Shown here in pieces: positions 24,974-34,593 of a stretch of 56,521 nucleotides of DNA (position 1 is its first letter; each line of letters starts with the position of its first letter). A program made the translations under genes and the position numbers. A model generated the notes under the pieces. It was given only the letters and a program-made list of their open reading frames with translations, had not been told where the DNA came from and ran no database searches. The stretch is from positions 1 to 56,521 of the IMG/VR virus record IMGVR_UViG_3300020152_000005, one strand, 5' to 3'. This DNA comes from a virus.

Positions 24974-27900
24974 CTCGCCCTCTCGACCTTCATGACCTTG
25001 TCGAAGCCGAAGACCCACCACTCGTGCTCGTGCTCGTACCCGCCCGCGTGCCACCAGTACGAGCGCATGACGTCGTCCCAATCGAATTCAGCTTCGAATT
25101 CGTGCGAGCCGCCGTAGCTGCCGCGCACCGACGTCCATCCGGTTACGCCGTTGTGCCTGAAGACGCCGACCGTGCCGCTCGCCGGCTCTGGGATCTGCTG
25201 ATGCTGGAAGTAGTGCGAGACGCGCCGCCAGAGCTTCACCTTCGGCACCTGCAGCACCTCTTCGCCCATCGCTCGGTTGAAAGCGCGCTCAGCGCGCAGC
25301 GCGGTGATGACGTCCTCTTCCTTGAAGCGCCCGCCGCCCGTCAGCGCGTTGCGACCTGCCGCGAGAAACTGCTGCTGCTTGACCGGATCGAGGTTGATGT
25401 AGCCATTCCAGTACGTGTTGACCGCGCCGGCGTCGACGACGCCGAAAAACTTGAGGCCCATCGCCGCGTCGCTCTGCGCGCTGCCCTGCCAGCTGCGGTA
25501 CATGGCTTCGATGTGCTGCTCGATCGCGCGCGCCGTCGAGTTCTTCACGCCGCGCGCCTCGAGCTCGGCGATGACGAAACGCTGCCGCACGTCGCTCGCT
25601 CGCTTGCGTGCCGCCATCGCGTTCCGCGCGCCGTGGCCCTTCCCCTGCGCGATCGCCGCCTTCAGCTCGGTGACGTCGGACGCGACGAGCGTCTGCTGCA
25701 CGTGCGCGACCGCGCGCGCGACCTGCGCCTTCTCTTCCGGCGTACGCGCGGCCGCGCGCTTCAGCTTCGTCTTCTCGAGCAGATCCTTCATCTCGCGCTC
25801 GAGCCGGATCTTCTCAGCCGCGTAGTTGCGGATGTCGTCGCGCTTCTTCGCGAGCAGTTTCGACCGCGCCGCGAGCATGTCGACGATCTTCTTCCGGTCG
25901 GCGACGTCCCACTCTGGGAAGCTGCCGCGCACGTACGCGTCCCAACCGCCGAGCGCCTTCTCGAGCGCGAGGATCTGATCGATCTGCGCGATCAGGCGGT
26001 CGCCCATGTCGCCCGGCGTCAGGCCCGCCTTGCTGAAGACCGAGCTGTACGCCGGGTTCTTCGACATGAACGCGTCGTACTCGGTCAGCTGCTGCAGCAG
26101 GCTCTCCTGCTTCCGCCCGGCCTTCGCGCGCATCAGGAACGTGCCGCCCTGATCGATGCGCGCGATCCTGCCGTTCGCGAGCACGACGACGTTGTCGAGG
26201 CTCATGCCGACCGCGTCCCAATTCGCGGTAAGCATGTCGGCACCGAAGCCGTCGAGGATCTTGTCGGCGAGATCCTTCGTCAGGCCGAGGTCTTTCACGG
26301 TGCCCTTCACGTCGAGCAGCGGCGTCGCGTGCGCCCATTTGCCGTTGTGCTCGAAGACGACGCTCTCGGGTGCCTCGAGGCCGAGCCGGCGGTAGAGATC
26401 GTTCGCGAGCGCCTCGCCTCGAGCCTGCGCCGGGTCGTCGTAAAACTTTACGTACCGCCGAACGCCGTCCGTGCCCTCGTAGATCCCGCCGGGGTTCGAT
26501 CCGCTCTGGGGTCCGACCTGCTTTCCGAGGATCGTCTTCGCGTCGCCGGCGACGATCGGCCGCGGTGCGCCCGCGTCGACGGCGGCCGCCTTCACCTTCT
26601 TGCCCTTCACCTTCTGCACGGTCGCCTGCGCAGCGTTGACGCCCGCCGCCTGCGCTGGCGTCTGCGCGACATTCTGCGCGACGGCCGCCTTCAGGCCCGC
26701 CGGCGTCTGCGCGGCCTGCACGAGCAGTTGCACTTCCTGATCGAATACGCTCTTCGCCGCGAGCTCGGCCGCCGCGACGTCGCCGGTGTCGTCGAGCGTC
26801 TTCAGGTATGCCGCGTACTGCTTCTCGAGCGCGCTCTTGATGACCTGCACGCGCTCGTCATGCGTGAGCGTCTTCAGGTGCTTCGCCACTTCCGGCCCGA
26901 ACGTCTTGCCGGGCAGCGTCTTGCTCTTCGCGATCTTCTCGGCTTCCTGCAGCGCGAGGTCGAGCTTCTTCTTCGCTGCAAACTTCGCCGATGCCTTCTT
27001 GTTCGCGCCCTGCTTCGCAGCGATCGCCTTCTCGACGTTCGCGATCAGCGTCGCGATCGCCGCGTCGTACGTGTTCCCGCCGAGCTGCAGGTCTACCTCG
27101 AGCACCGCGCCCTGCTGCAGGTCTTCCAGCTTCGCGAGCATCGCCTTCAGCTCGGGCAGGCTGTTCTTCGCTGCAGCGATCTTCGACGCGTCGGCGATGT
27201 CCGCGGCCTGCGCGATCGCCGCGGTGCCCTTCTCTTTCAGCAGGTGCTCGAGCGTGTGCTTCGTGTCGTTGTACGACTGCAGCAGCTTCTGCGACCGCTG
27301 CTGCAGCAGCAGGCTGCCGCTCTTCGCCGTCTCGACGATCGCCTGCGACCATTTCGGGTCGCTCTTGAGCAGCTTCAGCTCGTTGAGGTCGCTCGCGTTG
27401 ACGACCTTCTGCTCGAGCTCGTCGAGCAGCTGCGCCGCGAGCTTCGCGGCCGCGGTCTTCTCGGCAATGACAGCCTGCAGCGACGTCTTTGCCGTCGTCA
27501 GCTTCGCGATCAGGTCGTCGAGGCCCGCCTTCTTCGCGAGCGCGATCGCGTCGTCGAGCTCGAGGCCGAACGCGTCCGCCTCGTCGATCGAGCCGACGAG
27601 CACCTTGCCCGCCTGCTCGAGCAGGCCCTTCGCCTTCGCCTGCGCGGCTTCCTTCGCGGCCGCCAGCGCCTTAGCCGCGGCGCTGTTCTTCGCGGAAAAC
27701 TTCTGCGATGCCGCCTTATTCGCGGCGCGGCGTGCGGCGAGGTTCTTCGTCGCGAGCTCGAGCGCTTCCTCGGCGACGTGCTGCGCGCCGGTCGCACCGG
27801 CCGCCTTCGCCTTGTCGATCGCGGCCTGAGCCTGCGCGATCGCGGCCTTCATCTTCGCGATGACGAGCTTCTCGGCCGCGGCCGCCTCGAGCGCCGCCTG

Positions 27901-29031
27901 CGCGGCCGCCATCGCTTCTTGCTGCTGCGCGAGCTGCGCGGCCGCGAGGCCCGCCAGCGGGTCAGGGCCGACCGCGCCCGGTGCCTTCCTGACGCGCGCG
28001 ACAGCCATCGCCCGGTTCAGCTGCACGAGCTGGCTCGGCGAGAGGTTGAAGAGCTCCTGCACGTGCCCCGGCGACCATTGCACCTTCGGCGGCCGCGGCA
28101 GATCCTGCCCCCACTCTTCCTCGGGTCGCAGGACGTGCACGTGCGGGCAGAGGCAGCGCGGGTGCGGCCGCGGCGGCACGCGGCGCTTGTCGAAGACGCC
28201 CGGACCGAGGCCGTGATGATCCGCCTTCGCGAAGACGTCGCAGACGTCGGTACGCGGGTGCCGGTTGCTCAGCAGCCAGCGGATCGCCGAGACGACCGGG
28301 CTCGCCTCGGCCGCGGCGATCGCGGCCTCGTGCTCGGCGTTCGCCATCTCGGTCCGCGCGATCAGTTGCGCGGCGTTCGCGACGCGTCCGGCGCGGGTGC
28401 GGAAGTGCCGCAGGTTCGCCGGCGTCGGGTCGACGCCGAGCTTCTCGAGCGCCGCCTTCGTGATCCGCCGGCGATCGAGCAGCAGCTCGTCGGGAATGTC
28501 CTCGCTGCCGACGACGGTCAGGCGCAGCTGCCGCGCGAGGTCCGTGCTCGAGGTGCCGGTCGCGGCCGCGTTGATCAGGGTGCGGTCGACGTCGCGCACG
28601 AGGTCGCCGCGGATCGTCTTGAACGCCGCGCTCAGCTCCGGGCGGCTCAGCATCGCCTGCGCGGCCGCCACGTCGACGCCAGCGAAGACGCCGGCGACGC
28701 TCAGGCCGCTGCCGACGTCCTGCAGCAGCCGGGCGGTCGCGAGCGCGTGCTTCTCAACGACGGCGCGCGCGGTGATCCCGATGCCCGTCGCGACGCTCTG
28801 CTCGAGCTCCTGCGTCAGCTCGGCGATCAGCCCGCGCGCGAGGCCCCGGAACGCCTCGGCGCGGTTGAACGTGCCCGGCTTGATCCGGGCCGTCATGTCG
28901 TCGAGGAAGTCCTGCAGGCTCAGCAGCAGCTTGCGCGTCTGCGCCTCGCCCATCGCGAGGCCGATGCGCCGCGCGCCCGCGAGCTCGCGCGCGTAGCGGC
29001 TGCGCCCGCGGCCCTGCGGCTCAGCAGGCAC
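24970..29031 (-). CDS. Giant MuF-type minor head protein with kinase-like and ADP-ribosyltransferase-like modules
   Basis: 1353 residues; GTG start at 29031, with GAGGAA in the portal end as ribosome site (an ATG 26 codons later is an alternative). Residues about 1-300 are SPP1 gp7/Mu gpF-like: IARTEMANAEHEA near 215-230, then NRHPRTDVCD and PHPRCLC. An Ala/Lys coiled-coil region spans roughly 330-800. Near 827-965 is a kinase-like unit: GGIYEGTDGVRRYVKFY, GEALANDLYRRLG, TANWDAVGMSLDN and RIDQGG, comparable to the Lys, Glu, Asp/Asn and Asp positions of HipA/PI3K-like kinases. Near 1265-1344, LWRRVS, GWTS and GYEHEHEW match the R, S-T-S and ExE motifs of ADP-ribosyltransferases. Coupled to portal and to a small acidic gene. 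Head role firm; enzyme modules inferred. Confidence 0.85.
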   Translation of the reverse strand: MPAEPQGRGRSRYARELAGARRIGLAMGEAQTRKLLLSLQDFLDDMTARIKPGTFNRAEAFRGLARGLIAELTQELEQSVATGIGITARAVVEKHALATARLLQDVGSGLSVAGVFAGVDVAAAQAMLSRPELSAAFKTIRGDLVRDVDRTLINAAATGTSSTDLARQLRLTVVGSEDIPDELLLDRRRITKAALEKLGVDPTPANLRHFRTRAGRVANAAQLIARTEMANAEHEAAIAAAEASPVVSAIRWLLSNRHPRTDVCDVFAKADHHGLGPGVFDKRRVPPRPHPRCLCPHVHVLRPEEEWGQDLPRPPKVQWSPGHVQELFNLSPSQLVQLNRAMAVARVRKAPGAVGPDPLAGLAAAQLAQQQEAMAAAQAALEAAAAEKLVIAKMKAAIAQAQAAIDKAKAAGATGAQHVAEEALELATKNLAARRAANKAASQKFSAKNSAAAKALAAAKEAAQAKAKGLLEQAGKVLVGSIDEADAFGLELDDAIALAKKAGLDDLIAKLTTAKTSLQAVIAEKTAAAKLAAQLLDELEQKVVNASDLNELKLLKSDPKWSQAIVETAKSGSLLLQQRSQKLLQSYNDTKHTLEHLLKEKGTAAIAQAADIADASKIAAAKNSLPELKAMLAKLEDLQQGAVLEVDLQLGGNTYDAAIATLIANVEKAIAAKQGANKKASAKFAAKKKLDLALQEAEKIAKSKTLPGKTFGPEVAKHLKTLTHDERVQVIKSALEKQYAAYLKTLDDTGDVAAAELAAKSVFDQEVQLLVQAAQTPAGLKAAVAQNVAQTPAQAAGVNAAQATVQKVKGKKVKAAAVDAGAPRPIVAGDAKTILGKQVGPQSGSNPGGIYEGTDGVRRYVKFYDDPAQARGEALANDLYRRLGLEAPESVVFEHNGKWAHATPLLDVKGTVKDLGLTKDLADKILDGFGADMLTANWDAVGMSLDNVVVLANGRIARIDQGGTFLMRAKAGRKQESLLQQLTEYDAFMSKNPAYSSVFSKAGLTPGDMGDRLIAQIDQILALEKALGGWDAYVRGSFPEWDVADRKKIVDMLAARSKLLAKKRDDIRNYAAEKIRLEREMKDLLEKTKLKRAAARTPEEKAQVARAVAHVQQTLVASDVTELKAAIAQGKGHGARNAMAARKRASDVRQRFVIAELEARGVKNSTARAIEQHIEAMYRSWQGSAQSDAAMGLKFFGVVDAGAVNTYWNGYINLDPVKQQQFLAAGRNALTGGGRFKEEDVITALRAERAFNRAMGEEVLQVPKVKLWRRVSHYFQHQQIPEPASGTVGVFRHNGVTGWTSVRGSYGGSHEFEAEFDWDDVMRSYWWHAGGYEHEHEWWVFGFDKVMKVERAR

Positions 29032-29037
29032 GCGCCG

Positions 29038-30825
29038 CTATTCCTCGATCTCGCCGGTCGGGTCGCCGCCCTCGCCCTTCCTCAGCGCGTCCTGCGCGGC
29101 CTGCCGCTCGGCCTCTTCCTGCTCTTTCTCGAGGTCGTTCGCCTCGACGGCATCGAGGTACTCGTCTTCGACCTTCTCGAGCTCGGCGTCGTCGGTGATG
29201 ACGCGCTTCTCGCGTGCGAGCAGCTTCAGCGCGCGCGCGGTCGCGGTCGGCGACGAGACGCCGGACGTCATCTGCGCCTCGAGGAACGCGACGAGGTCGT
29301 CGGCGACCGGCACGAGGTCAAACTCGCGCGGCCAGCGCGCCGAGCCGCTCGGCTGGCCGCTCTTCACGGTGCCGAATCGCAGCTCGAGGAAGTAGATCGC
29401 CGTGTTCTGGGCTTCCTCGAGGTTCGCCGCCATCAGCGCGAGCCGCGGGCTCTTCGCCTCGCTGAAGCCGGCTTCCTTCGACGCGCCGGAGCTGTCCGGC
29501 GTCGAGCTCGCTTCGTTCATCATGACGCGCTCGACGACGTCGAGCTTCGACGCGAGCCGGCGGTCGAAGACGTCGGCCGTCACTGCGCCGGTGCTGCCGT
29601 CCTGAATGCTGACGCTGTCCGTGCTCGCGCCGCCGAGCTTCGCCTGACCGCTCGACGGCACCGGGATGTAGCGGTTGCCGCCGGCGACCTTCGCCATCGC
29701 CGTGTTGAACGCTTCCGGGTCGACGCCGACGAGCCACGTGATCGACGTCGCCGCGTCCCACGCGTCGAAGTCGGCCGCGCTGTCGAGGTTCATGTAGCTG
29801 ACCGCGATCTGCCCCATCTCGGTCAGGCCCGGCCTCGAGATCGCGGGCCGTTCCTTCGTGCCCTTGTCGCGCTCGTAGAAGAGCGGAAAGAGCGGGATCT
29901 GCCCGCGCGTCTTCGTCCAGTCGCCGAAGCCGATCAGCTCCTTCTCGGCGGTAAACTTGTACCAGCCGCCGCGCGGGATCAGTGGCTGGAATCCGCGGTA
30001 GCTGTCGGCGACGAGCAGCAGGAAGCCGTCTTCGCTCGCGTTGCCGACGAGCTTGCCGTCGACGAGGCGCGGGTTGCGAATCGGCACGCGCACGATCGCG
30101 AACGCGAGCTGACCGTTCTCGTAGTGCCAGTTGATGACGTCGAGCGGCGAGAATTCGACGAGGTACGGCCGCAGGCCCCTCAGCTCGTCGGCGAACGTCC
30201 GCGGCTGCGCCTCGGGTGCGTCGACGAAAATCCAGCGGTGCCCGGTCGCAGCTGCGCGCTTCGTGACGTCGGCCCAGAACGCGTCCCACTGGCTGCCGTC
30301 CTGCCCGGTGCCGGTCGCGTTGTAGTAGACGAGCTCGGCGCGCGTCGGCTCCGCGCCCGCGCGATCGCGTCGCACCTCGCCGAGCGTGCCGAAGCTCAGG
30401 CCCTTGCCGGGCTGCGGTGCCTCGCGGAAGAGGTGCCCGACGAGCGTCGACGCAAACTGCTCGGGGAAGTTGACGTAGCTCGCCTGCGCCTGCCGCGCAC
30501 GGTACGCGGCCCCGGTCGCACGTTCCCAATCGAACGGCCGCAGCTCGTCGAGCACTTCGTCGCCGCCGCGCAGCCGGCGCTCGTTGCGCTGCCACGCGCT
30601 GAATTCCGCCTGCGCGAAGATGCTGCCGACGAGCGCGAGCTCGCCGAGCGGTGACGTGTCGCCGTCGAGGCGGTTGCCCTCTCGCGTCGCCGGCGCGCTG
30701 TCCTCGGCCCATGCGACGTAGACCGGGTGCTTCTCGTCGAGGAACGCGAGCTGCTCCTTCGACACTGTGGGCCGACCGCTCTCTGCGTTCTCGGCGTCGC
30801 CTGCGTACGTGACCGTCTCTGCCAT
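29038..30825 (-). CDS. Portal protein (DUF4055-like)
   Basis: 595 residues, ATG at 30825 behind AGGAGAGCACC. It forms the dodecameric ring at the head vertex through which DNA passes. Recognised by size, its place between the large terminase and the MuF protein, and sequence features of the DUF4055-type portals: N-terminal RATGAAYRARQAQASYVNFPE, YNATGTGQDGSQWDAFWADV, and an acidic, helical C terminus rich in Glu and Gln. Confidence 0.85.
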   Translation of the reverse strand: MAETVTYAGDAENAESGRPTVSKEQLAFLDEKHPVYVAWAEDSAPATREGNRLDGDTSPLGELALVGSIFAQAEFSAWQRNERRLRGGDEVLDELRPFDWERATGAAYRARQAQASYVNFPEQFASTLVGHLFREAPQPGKGLSFGTLGEVRRDRAGAEPTRAELVYYNATGTGQDGSQWDAFWADVTKRAAATGHRWIFVDAPEAQPRTFADELRGLRPYLVEFSPLDVINWHYENGQLAFAIVRVPIRNPRLVDGKLVGNASEDGFLLLVADSYRGFQPLIPRGGWYKFTAEKELIGFGDWTKTRGQIPLFPLFYERDKGTKERPAISRPGLTEMGQIAVSYMNLDSAADFDAWDAATSITWLVGVDPEAFNTAMAKVAGGNRYIPVPSSGQAKLGGASTDSVSIQDGSTGAVTADVFDRRLASKLDVVERVMMNEASSTPDSSGASKEAGFSEAKSPRLALMAANLEEAQNTAIYFLELRFGTVKSGQPSGSARWPREFDLVPVADDLVAFLEAQMTSGVSSPTATARALKLLAREKRVITDDAELEKVEDEYLDAVEANDLEKEQEEAERQAAQDALRKGEGGDPTGEIEE

Positions 30826-30835
30826 CGGTGCTCTC

Positions 30836-32242
30836 CTATCGCCTGCTGTCCGCGTACGCGTCCGGGTCCGCGACCGGCACGCCGTTCAACCGAATGAGCG
30901 CCTGCGTCATGCTGTCGACCTGATCGTCGTGCTGCCCGTTCGGGAACGCTGCAGCCTCAGCGACGAAATCGTGAATCCACGGTGCGAGCTCTGGGCTCGG
31001 CAGGAAGATGTTGCCGCTCTCCTGCAGCGGGCTGACCGCTCGAGCTCGTGCAACCTTATCGCCCATCGGGTTGACTGGCACGAGGCCCGGTACGCTGCGC
31101 GCGAGCTCAGCGATGATCGCCGGCCCGTTCGCCTTGTCCTCGACGAGCTTCAGCGCCGCGTACGGATGCTTCGCGCTGAACGTGCGGACGGTGAGCTTCG
31201 TTGCCGGGAAGTTTAGCTGAGCGCGAACCTGATCAACAAGATAGAAGTCGCCGCCGAGCTTCCCCCAGACCTGACCGACGACGTAGCTCGGGTCCTTGCC
31301 TTTGTCGTCGAAACTCATGTCCCACGAGACGACGAATAGCTCGAAGCGGAAGAGGTCAGGCAGCTTCGAGTAGAAGCGCCACGCGTCGCGCTTGAAGATG
31401 TCGCCGCTCTCCGGTGCAGGCCGCTCCTGAAAGAGCGCGTCGAAGTAGTAGCTGCCGATCGCGGTCTTGATGTTCAGCAGCTGCTCTTCGCTGCGGCGTT
31501 CAGGCCAGAGCGCCTCGCCGATCCTGCGGCCGAGCGGGTCGTCGACGTCGTCGGCGAGCGCCGGCAGCCTGATGACGTGCCACGGTTCGCCGCCCTCGTC
31601 GCCGAAGCGCTCGAGCCGGCCGGCGAGGTCGTCCTCGTGCCATCGCGCCATCGTCAGCAGCGCGACGCCTTCGCGGCCGTCTCGGAAGGGTTCGATGCGC
31701 GTGTACGCGGTCGACTGCCACCACTCCCAGACCTTGTCGCGGTAGAGCTGGCTGTTCGCCTGATCCGCGTTCTTGAAGGGGTCGTCGATCAGGAAGAGGT
31801 TTGCGCCCCATCCGGTGATCGGTCCGCCGACGCCGGCGGTCAGCATGCCGCCGCCGGCGGTCGTGTCCCACTGATTCGCCGCCGAGCTCTTCCTCGAGAC
31901 GCGCACGTTCAGCTCGCGGCCGTTCGTCTGAATCGTGTCGCGCACGGTGCGGCCCCAACGCGACGCGAAGCGCGCTTCGTACGACGTCAGGATGATGCGC
32001 ATCCACGGCCAGAGCTCGAGCGCCCAGACCGGCAGCCAGTGCGATGCGAGCTCGCTCTTTCCGTGTCGGGGCGGCACGCTGAGGATGACGCGCTTGTGCC
32101 GGCCGACGAGCAGCGCGACGAGCACCTGCGCAATGAAAAGCAGGTGACGTGCGGGAATCCAGCGGCCGCGGCTGAGCCGCTGCGCGAGCGTCGCCGGCGT
32201 CGCGCGCCAGAGCAGCTCGGGCCTAACGACCGCGGGCAGCAT
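30836..32242 (-). CDS. terL: Terminase large subunit
   Basis: 468 residues, ATG at 32242. It is the packaging motor ATPase and nuclease. Walker A is VPPRHGKSE (about 56-64) and Walker B is LFLIDDPF (149-156). A coupling motif LLTMARWHEDD follows. The RNase H-like nuclease starts at SWDMSFDDKG (about 320) and ends at the GQHDDQVDS acidic site. Its start overlaps the small subunit by 20 bases. Length is normal for the family. Confidence 0.95.
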   Translation of the reverse strand: MLPAVVRPELLWRATPATLAQRLSRGRWIPARHLLFIAQVLVALLVGRHKRVILSVPPRHGKSELASHWLPVWALELWPWMRIILTSYEARFASRWGRTVRDTIQTNGRELNVRVSRKSSAANQWDTTAGGGMLTAGVGGPITGWGANLFLIDDPFKNADQANSQLYRDKVWEWWQSTAYTRIEPFRDGREGVALLTMARWHEDDLAGRLERFGDEGGEPWHVIRLPALADDVDDPLGRRIGEALWPERRSEEQLLNIKTAIGSYYFDALFQERPAPESGDIFKRDAWRFYSKLPDLFRFELFVVSWDMSFDDKGKDPSYVVGQVWGKLGGDFYLVDQVRAQLNFPATKLTVRTFSAKHPYAALKLVEDKANGPAIIAELARSVPGLVPVNPMGDKVARARAVSPLQESGNIFLPSPELAPWIHDFVAEAAAFPNGQHDDQVDSMTQALIRLNGVPVADPDAYADSRR

Positions 32243-32882
32243 TCAGCTTCAGCGCGAGCTCCTGCGCCATCTCGAGCGCTTCCGGGTCCTCGAGCAGCGC
32301 GCGCAGTGCCGGGTCTTCGTCATGCCCGGCCGAGCCGCCGCCGTCGCGCAGGTCGACGATCGTCTCAGGTTCGCCGCGGTTCAGGCGCTCGAGCTTCGAG
32401 CCCTCGACGATCGCGCGGATCATGGCGTGCGGGCTGATCTTCTCCGGTGACGTGCGCAGCACGTTCAGCACGTTCGCGCCGAGCGTCTGCAGCGCGGTCG
32501 CGAGGCCGATCTGCCGGCGCGCCATCTCCTGCACCTCTTCCTTCTCGGCTTCCTCGCGCCAGCGCCTGCGCTGCTCGTCGACGTGACCGTCCCACGCGGC
32601 CGCGCGTTCGGGCCATCCGTTCTTCGAGCTCCAACGCCCGAAGTAGCCGGGTGCGCGCTCGCCTCGAGGCAGCTTCCGCCCGGTCGCAACCTCGTACGCC
32701 TTGTCGATCGAGCGGTCCTGCGGCAGCAGGTCGCGGTAGGCGACGAATCCGACGAATTGCTGAGCCGTCTCGCCGGGCTGCAGCTCCCACGGCTGCGCGA
32801 CGCGCGGCGTCGCCTTCGGCGCGGCCTTCTTCACGCGCGCCTTCTTCGTGCTCGTCGCCTTCGCCCTCTTCGGCTTCGTCAT
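32223..32882 (-). CDS. terS: Terminase small subunit
   Basis: 219 residues, ATG at 32882. A Lys-rich N terminus is followed by a DNA-binding helical region with YFGRWSSKNGWPERAAAWD (about 81-99), typical of small terminase subunits of the phBC6A51-like type. A coiled-coil oligomerisation region and a C-terminal acidic tail that would contact TerL follow. Its stop lies 20 bases inside TerL. It recognises the packaging site, whose position cannot be read from the sequence. Confidence 0.82.
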   Translation of the reverse strand: MTKPKRAKATSTKKARVKKAAPKATPRVAQPWELQPGETAQQFVGFVAYRDLLPQDRSIDKAYEVATGRKLPRGERAPGYFGRWSSKNGWPERAAAWDGHVDEQRRRWREEAEKEEVQEMARRQIGLATALQTLGANVLNVLRTSPEKISPHAMIRAIVEGSKLERLNRGEPETIVDLRDGGGSAGHDEDPALRALLEDPEALEMAQELALKLNAARGR

Positions 32883-34363
32883 CGGCGCGCCTTCTTCTTC
32901 CGAGGCTTCGCGTCCTCGAGCTCAGGCTCGAGGCCGAGGCGCTCGAGCTGCTCGAGCGTCGCTGCGACCGCGCCCGGTGCGTAGTCGATCGAGCAGCTGA
33001 GCCGTCCGGTCTGCTCCGCTGCGACCGCAACAAAGCCGCCGCCGGCGAAGAGATCGAGCACGACGTCGCCCGGTGCGGTGCTGTTCACGATGCCTCGAGC
33101 GGCGAGCGCTGCAGGCTTCTGCGTCGGGTGCAGGTAGTCGTCGCGCGGGTCGCGCTGAATCTCCCAGAGGTCAGACGTGCCGGGGTTCGGGATCAGCAGC
33201 AGGCTGCCCTTCTCGGGGAACGTCACGCGGCGGATCTTCGCCTTGTCAGGGACCTTCGCGCTCAGGAAAACCTCGACGCCCTCGTCGAGCAGGACCGCGA
33301 GCCCTGCGATGTTGTCGAGCGCGATCGGCGTCGTCGCGCCCTTGCCGCGGCGCGGCGTGATGCGCCAGACCGTCGACTGTGTCCGGTCGCCGTAGTGCTT
33401 CGGCGAGACGCCCGCGCGGCCGCCGTAGAATGCCGCCTCGTGCTGATAGTGGAACGTCGACCGACCGAGCACGAAACTCTCTTTCGCCCAGATCAGGTAC
33501 TGACGCTCCTGAAAGCCTGCGTTCTCGAGCGCGCGCTCGAAGGCGCGGCGGCCGTCCTTGTCAGCGTGCCAGACGTAGACGGCAGCGTCCTGCGCGAGGT
33601 GCGGGCTACCGGCGCGCAGCGCGAGCTCGAGCAGCTCCTGCAGCGCTCGGCCGTGCAGGTCGTCGTTCTGGACGCGCTTGTGCTTCGGGCTCGCCTCGTA
33701 CTCGACGCCGTACGGCGGGTCGGTGAAGAGCAGCTGCGCCGTCGTGCCGTTCATGACGCGCGCGACGAGCTCCGGGTCGCGGCTGTCGCCGCAGCCGATG
33801 CGGTGCGCGGCTCCCGGCGTCGTGATGCTCGGGACCGTCCAGAGCTGGCCGCGGTCGGTGCCCCACTTCTGCACGAGCCGGTCGGCGACGGCTTCCCACG
33901 GATCGTCGCTTACCTCGCTGACGTCCGCGGTGAAGCTGCTCAGGTCGGCGAGCAGTTGATCGAGGTCGTCAGCGTCGTAGCCGGTGCCGCTGAGGCTGCT
34001 CGTCTGCTCGAGGATCTCGGCGAGCACCTGCGCGAGGCGCTCGTCGCTGTACGTGCCGAGGTCGGCGATCCGGTTGTCGGCGATCAGAATCCTGAGCGCG
34101 GTCGCGTCGTCGACGTCGAGGATCTCGGCAGGCACTGAGCTCTCGCCGCGGTGCGCGGCCGCGAGGTAGCGGTGATTGCCGGCGAGGATGTATCCGGTCC
34201 GCTTCTGCACGAGGATGCGACCGTACCATCCGTTGACGTCGATCGATTCGACGATCGCGCCGACGTCGCCCTGCTTCGGGTTCTTCGGGTGCGGCCGCAC
34301 TTCGTCGAGCGCGACGTCGCGCAGCTCGCTCTTCACGCGTCGCATGTTGCCGGTCTTCGTCAT
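32879..34363 (-). CDS. ParB-domain / DNA methyltransferase fusion
   Basis: 494 residues, ATG at 34363. The first 130 residues form a ParB/sulfiredoxin-like domain (VRPHPKNPKQ, ILAGNHRYLAA, ADNRIADL). A permuted amino-methyltransferase follows. Its catalytic TDPPYG is near 213-218, and the AdoMet-binding LDLFAGGG near 435-442 comes after it, as in the beta class. HPTQKP precedes the AdoMet motif. It probably methylates adenine N6 or cytosine N4 in DNA; the ParB part may find or open the target. The tail is Lys/Arg-rich. It lies directly before the terminase genes, so methylation may be linked to packaging or defence evasion (inference). Confidence 0.92.
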   Translation of the reverse strand: MTKTGNMRRVKSELRDVALDEVRPHPKNPKQGDVGAIVESIDVNGWYGRILVQKRTGYILAGNHRYLAAAHRGESSVPAEILDVDDATALRILIADNRIADLGTYSDERLAQVLAEILEQTSSLSGTGYDADDLDQLLADLSSFTADVSEVSDDPWEAVADRLVQKWGTDRGQLWTVPSITTPGAAHRIGCGDSRDPELVARVMNGTTAQLLFTDPPYGVEYEASPKHKRVQNDDLHGRALQELLELALRAGSPHLAQDAAVYVWHADKDGRRAFERALENAGFQERQYLIWAKESFVLGRSTFHYQHEAAFYGGRAGVSPKHYGDRTQSTVWRITPRRGKGATTPIALDNIAGLAVLLDEGVEVFLSAKVPDKAKIRRVTFPEKGSLLLIPNPGTSDLWEIQRDPRDDYLHPTQKPAALAARGIVNSTAPGDVVLDLFAGGGFVAVAAEQTGRLSCSIDYAPGAVAATLEQLERLGLEPELEDAKPRKKKARR

Positions 34364-34593
34364 CCCTGCTGCTCTGCTCGGTAGCGTTCGATCTTCGCTT
34401 CAGCGTCCGGGTCGCCGGTCCACCTGAGCACCATCGCGTTGAGCTCGACGTCGCACGGTATGCAGATCGGCCGCCAGACGTTCCCGTCCGCGCAAATCTG
34501 CCACTGATGCCGCGCGCGGTTCTTCCTGCAGCGGTAGCACTTCAGCCGCGTGATGCCCGCCGACGTGTACGGCTTCCTGCGCGGCCGCGTCAT
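34360..34593 (-). CDS. Cys4 zinc protein, 77 aa
   Basis: The ATG at 34593 (MTRPRRKPYTSAG) overlaps the upstream stop. It contains CYRC, QWQIC, then CIPC with conserved-looking QWQICADGNVWRPIC, a zinc-finger pattern I associate with small phage proteins of unknown role. The C terminus carries DPDAEAKIERYR. It lies right before the methyltransferase. Confidence 0.8.
   Translation of the reverse strand: MTRPRRKPYTSAGITRLKCYRCRKNRARHQWQICADGNVWRPICIPCDVELNAMVLRWTGDPDAEAKIERYRAEQQG

Noticed and set aside
25024-30654. Very long plus-strand open frame of 1876 codons opposite the MuF and portal genes
   Set aside because: It is Arg/Leu-rich and mirrors the minus-strand genes, whose products have recognisable domains. 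In high-GC DNA the opposite strand often stays open. The same applies to other long plus-strand frames such as 8005-9318, 10567-12075, 13033-14730 and 42793-44982.
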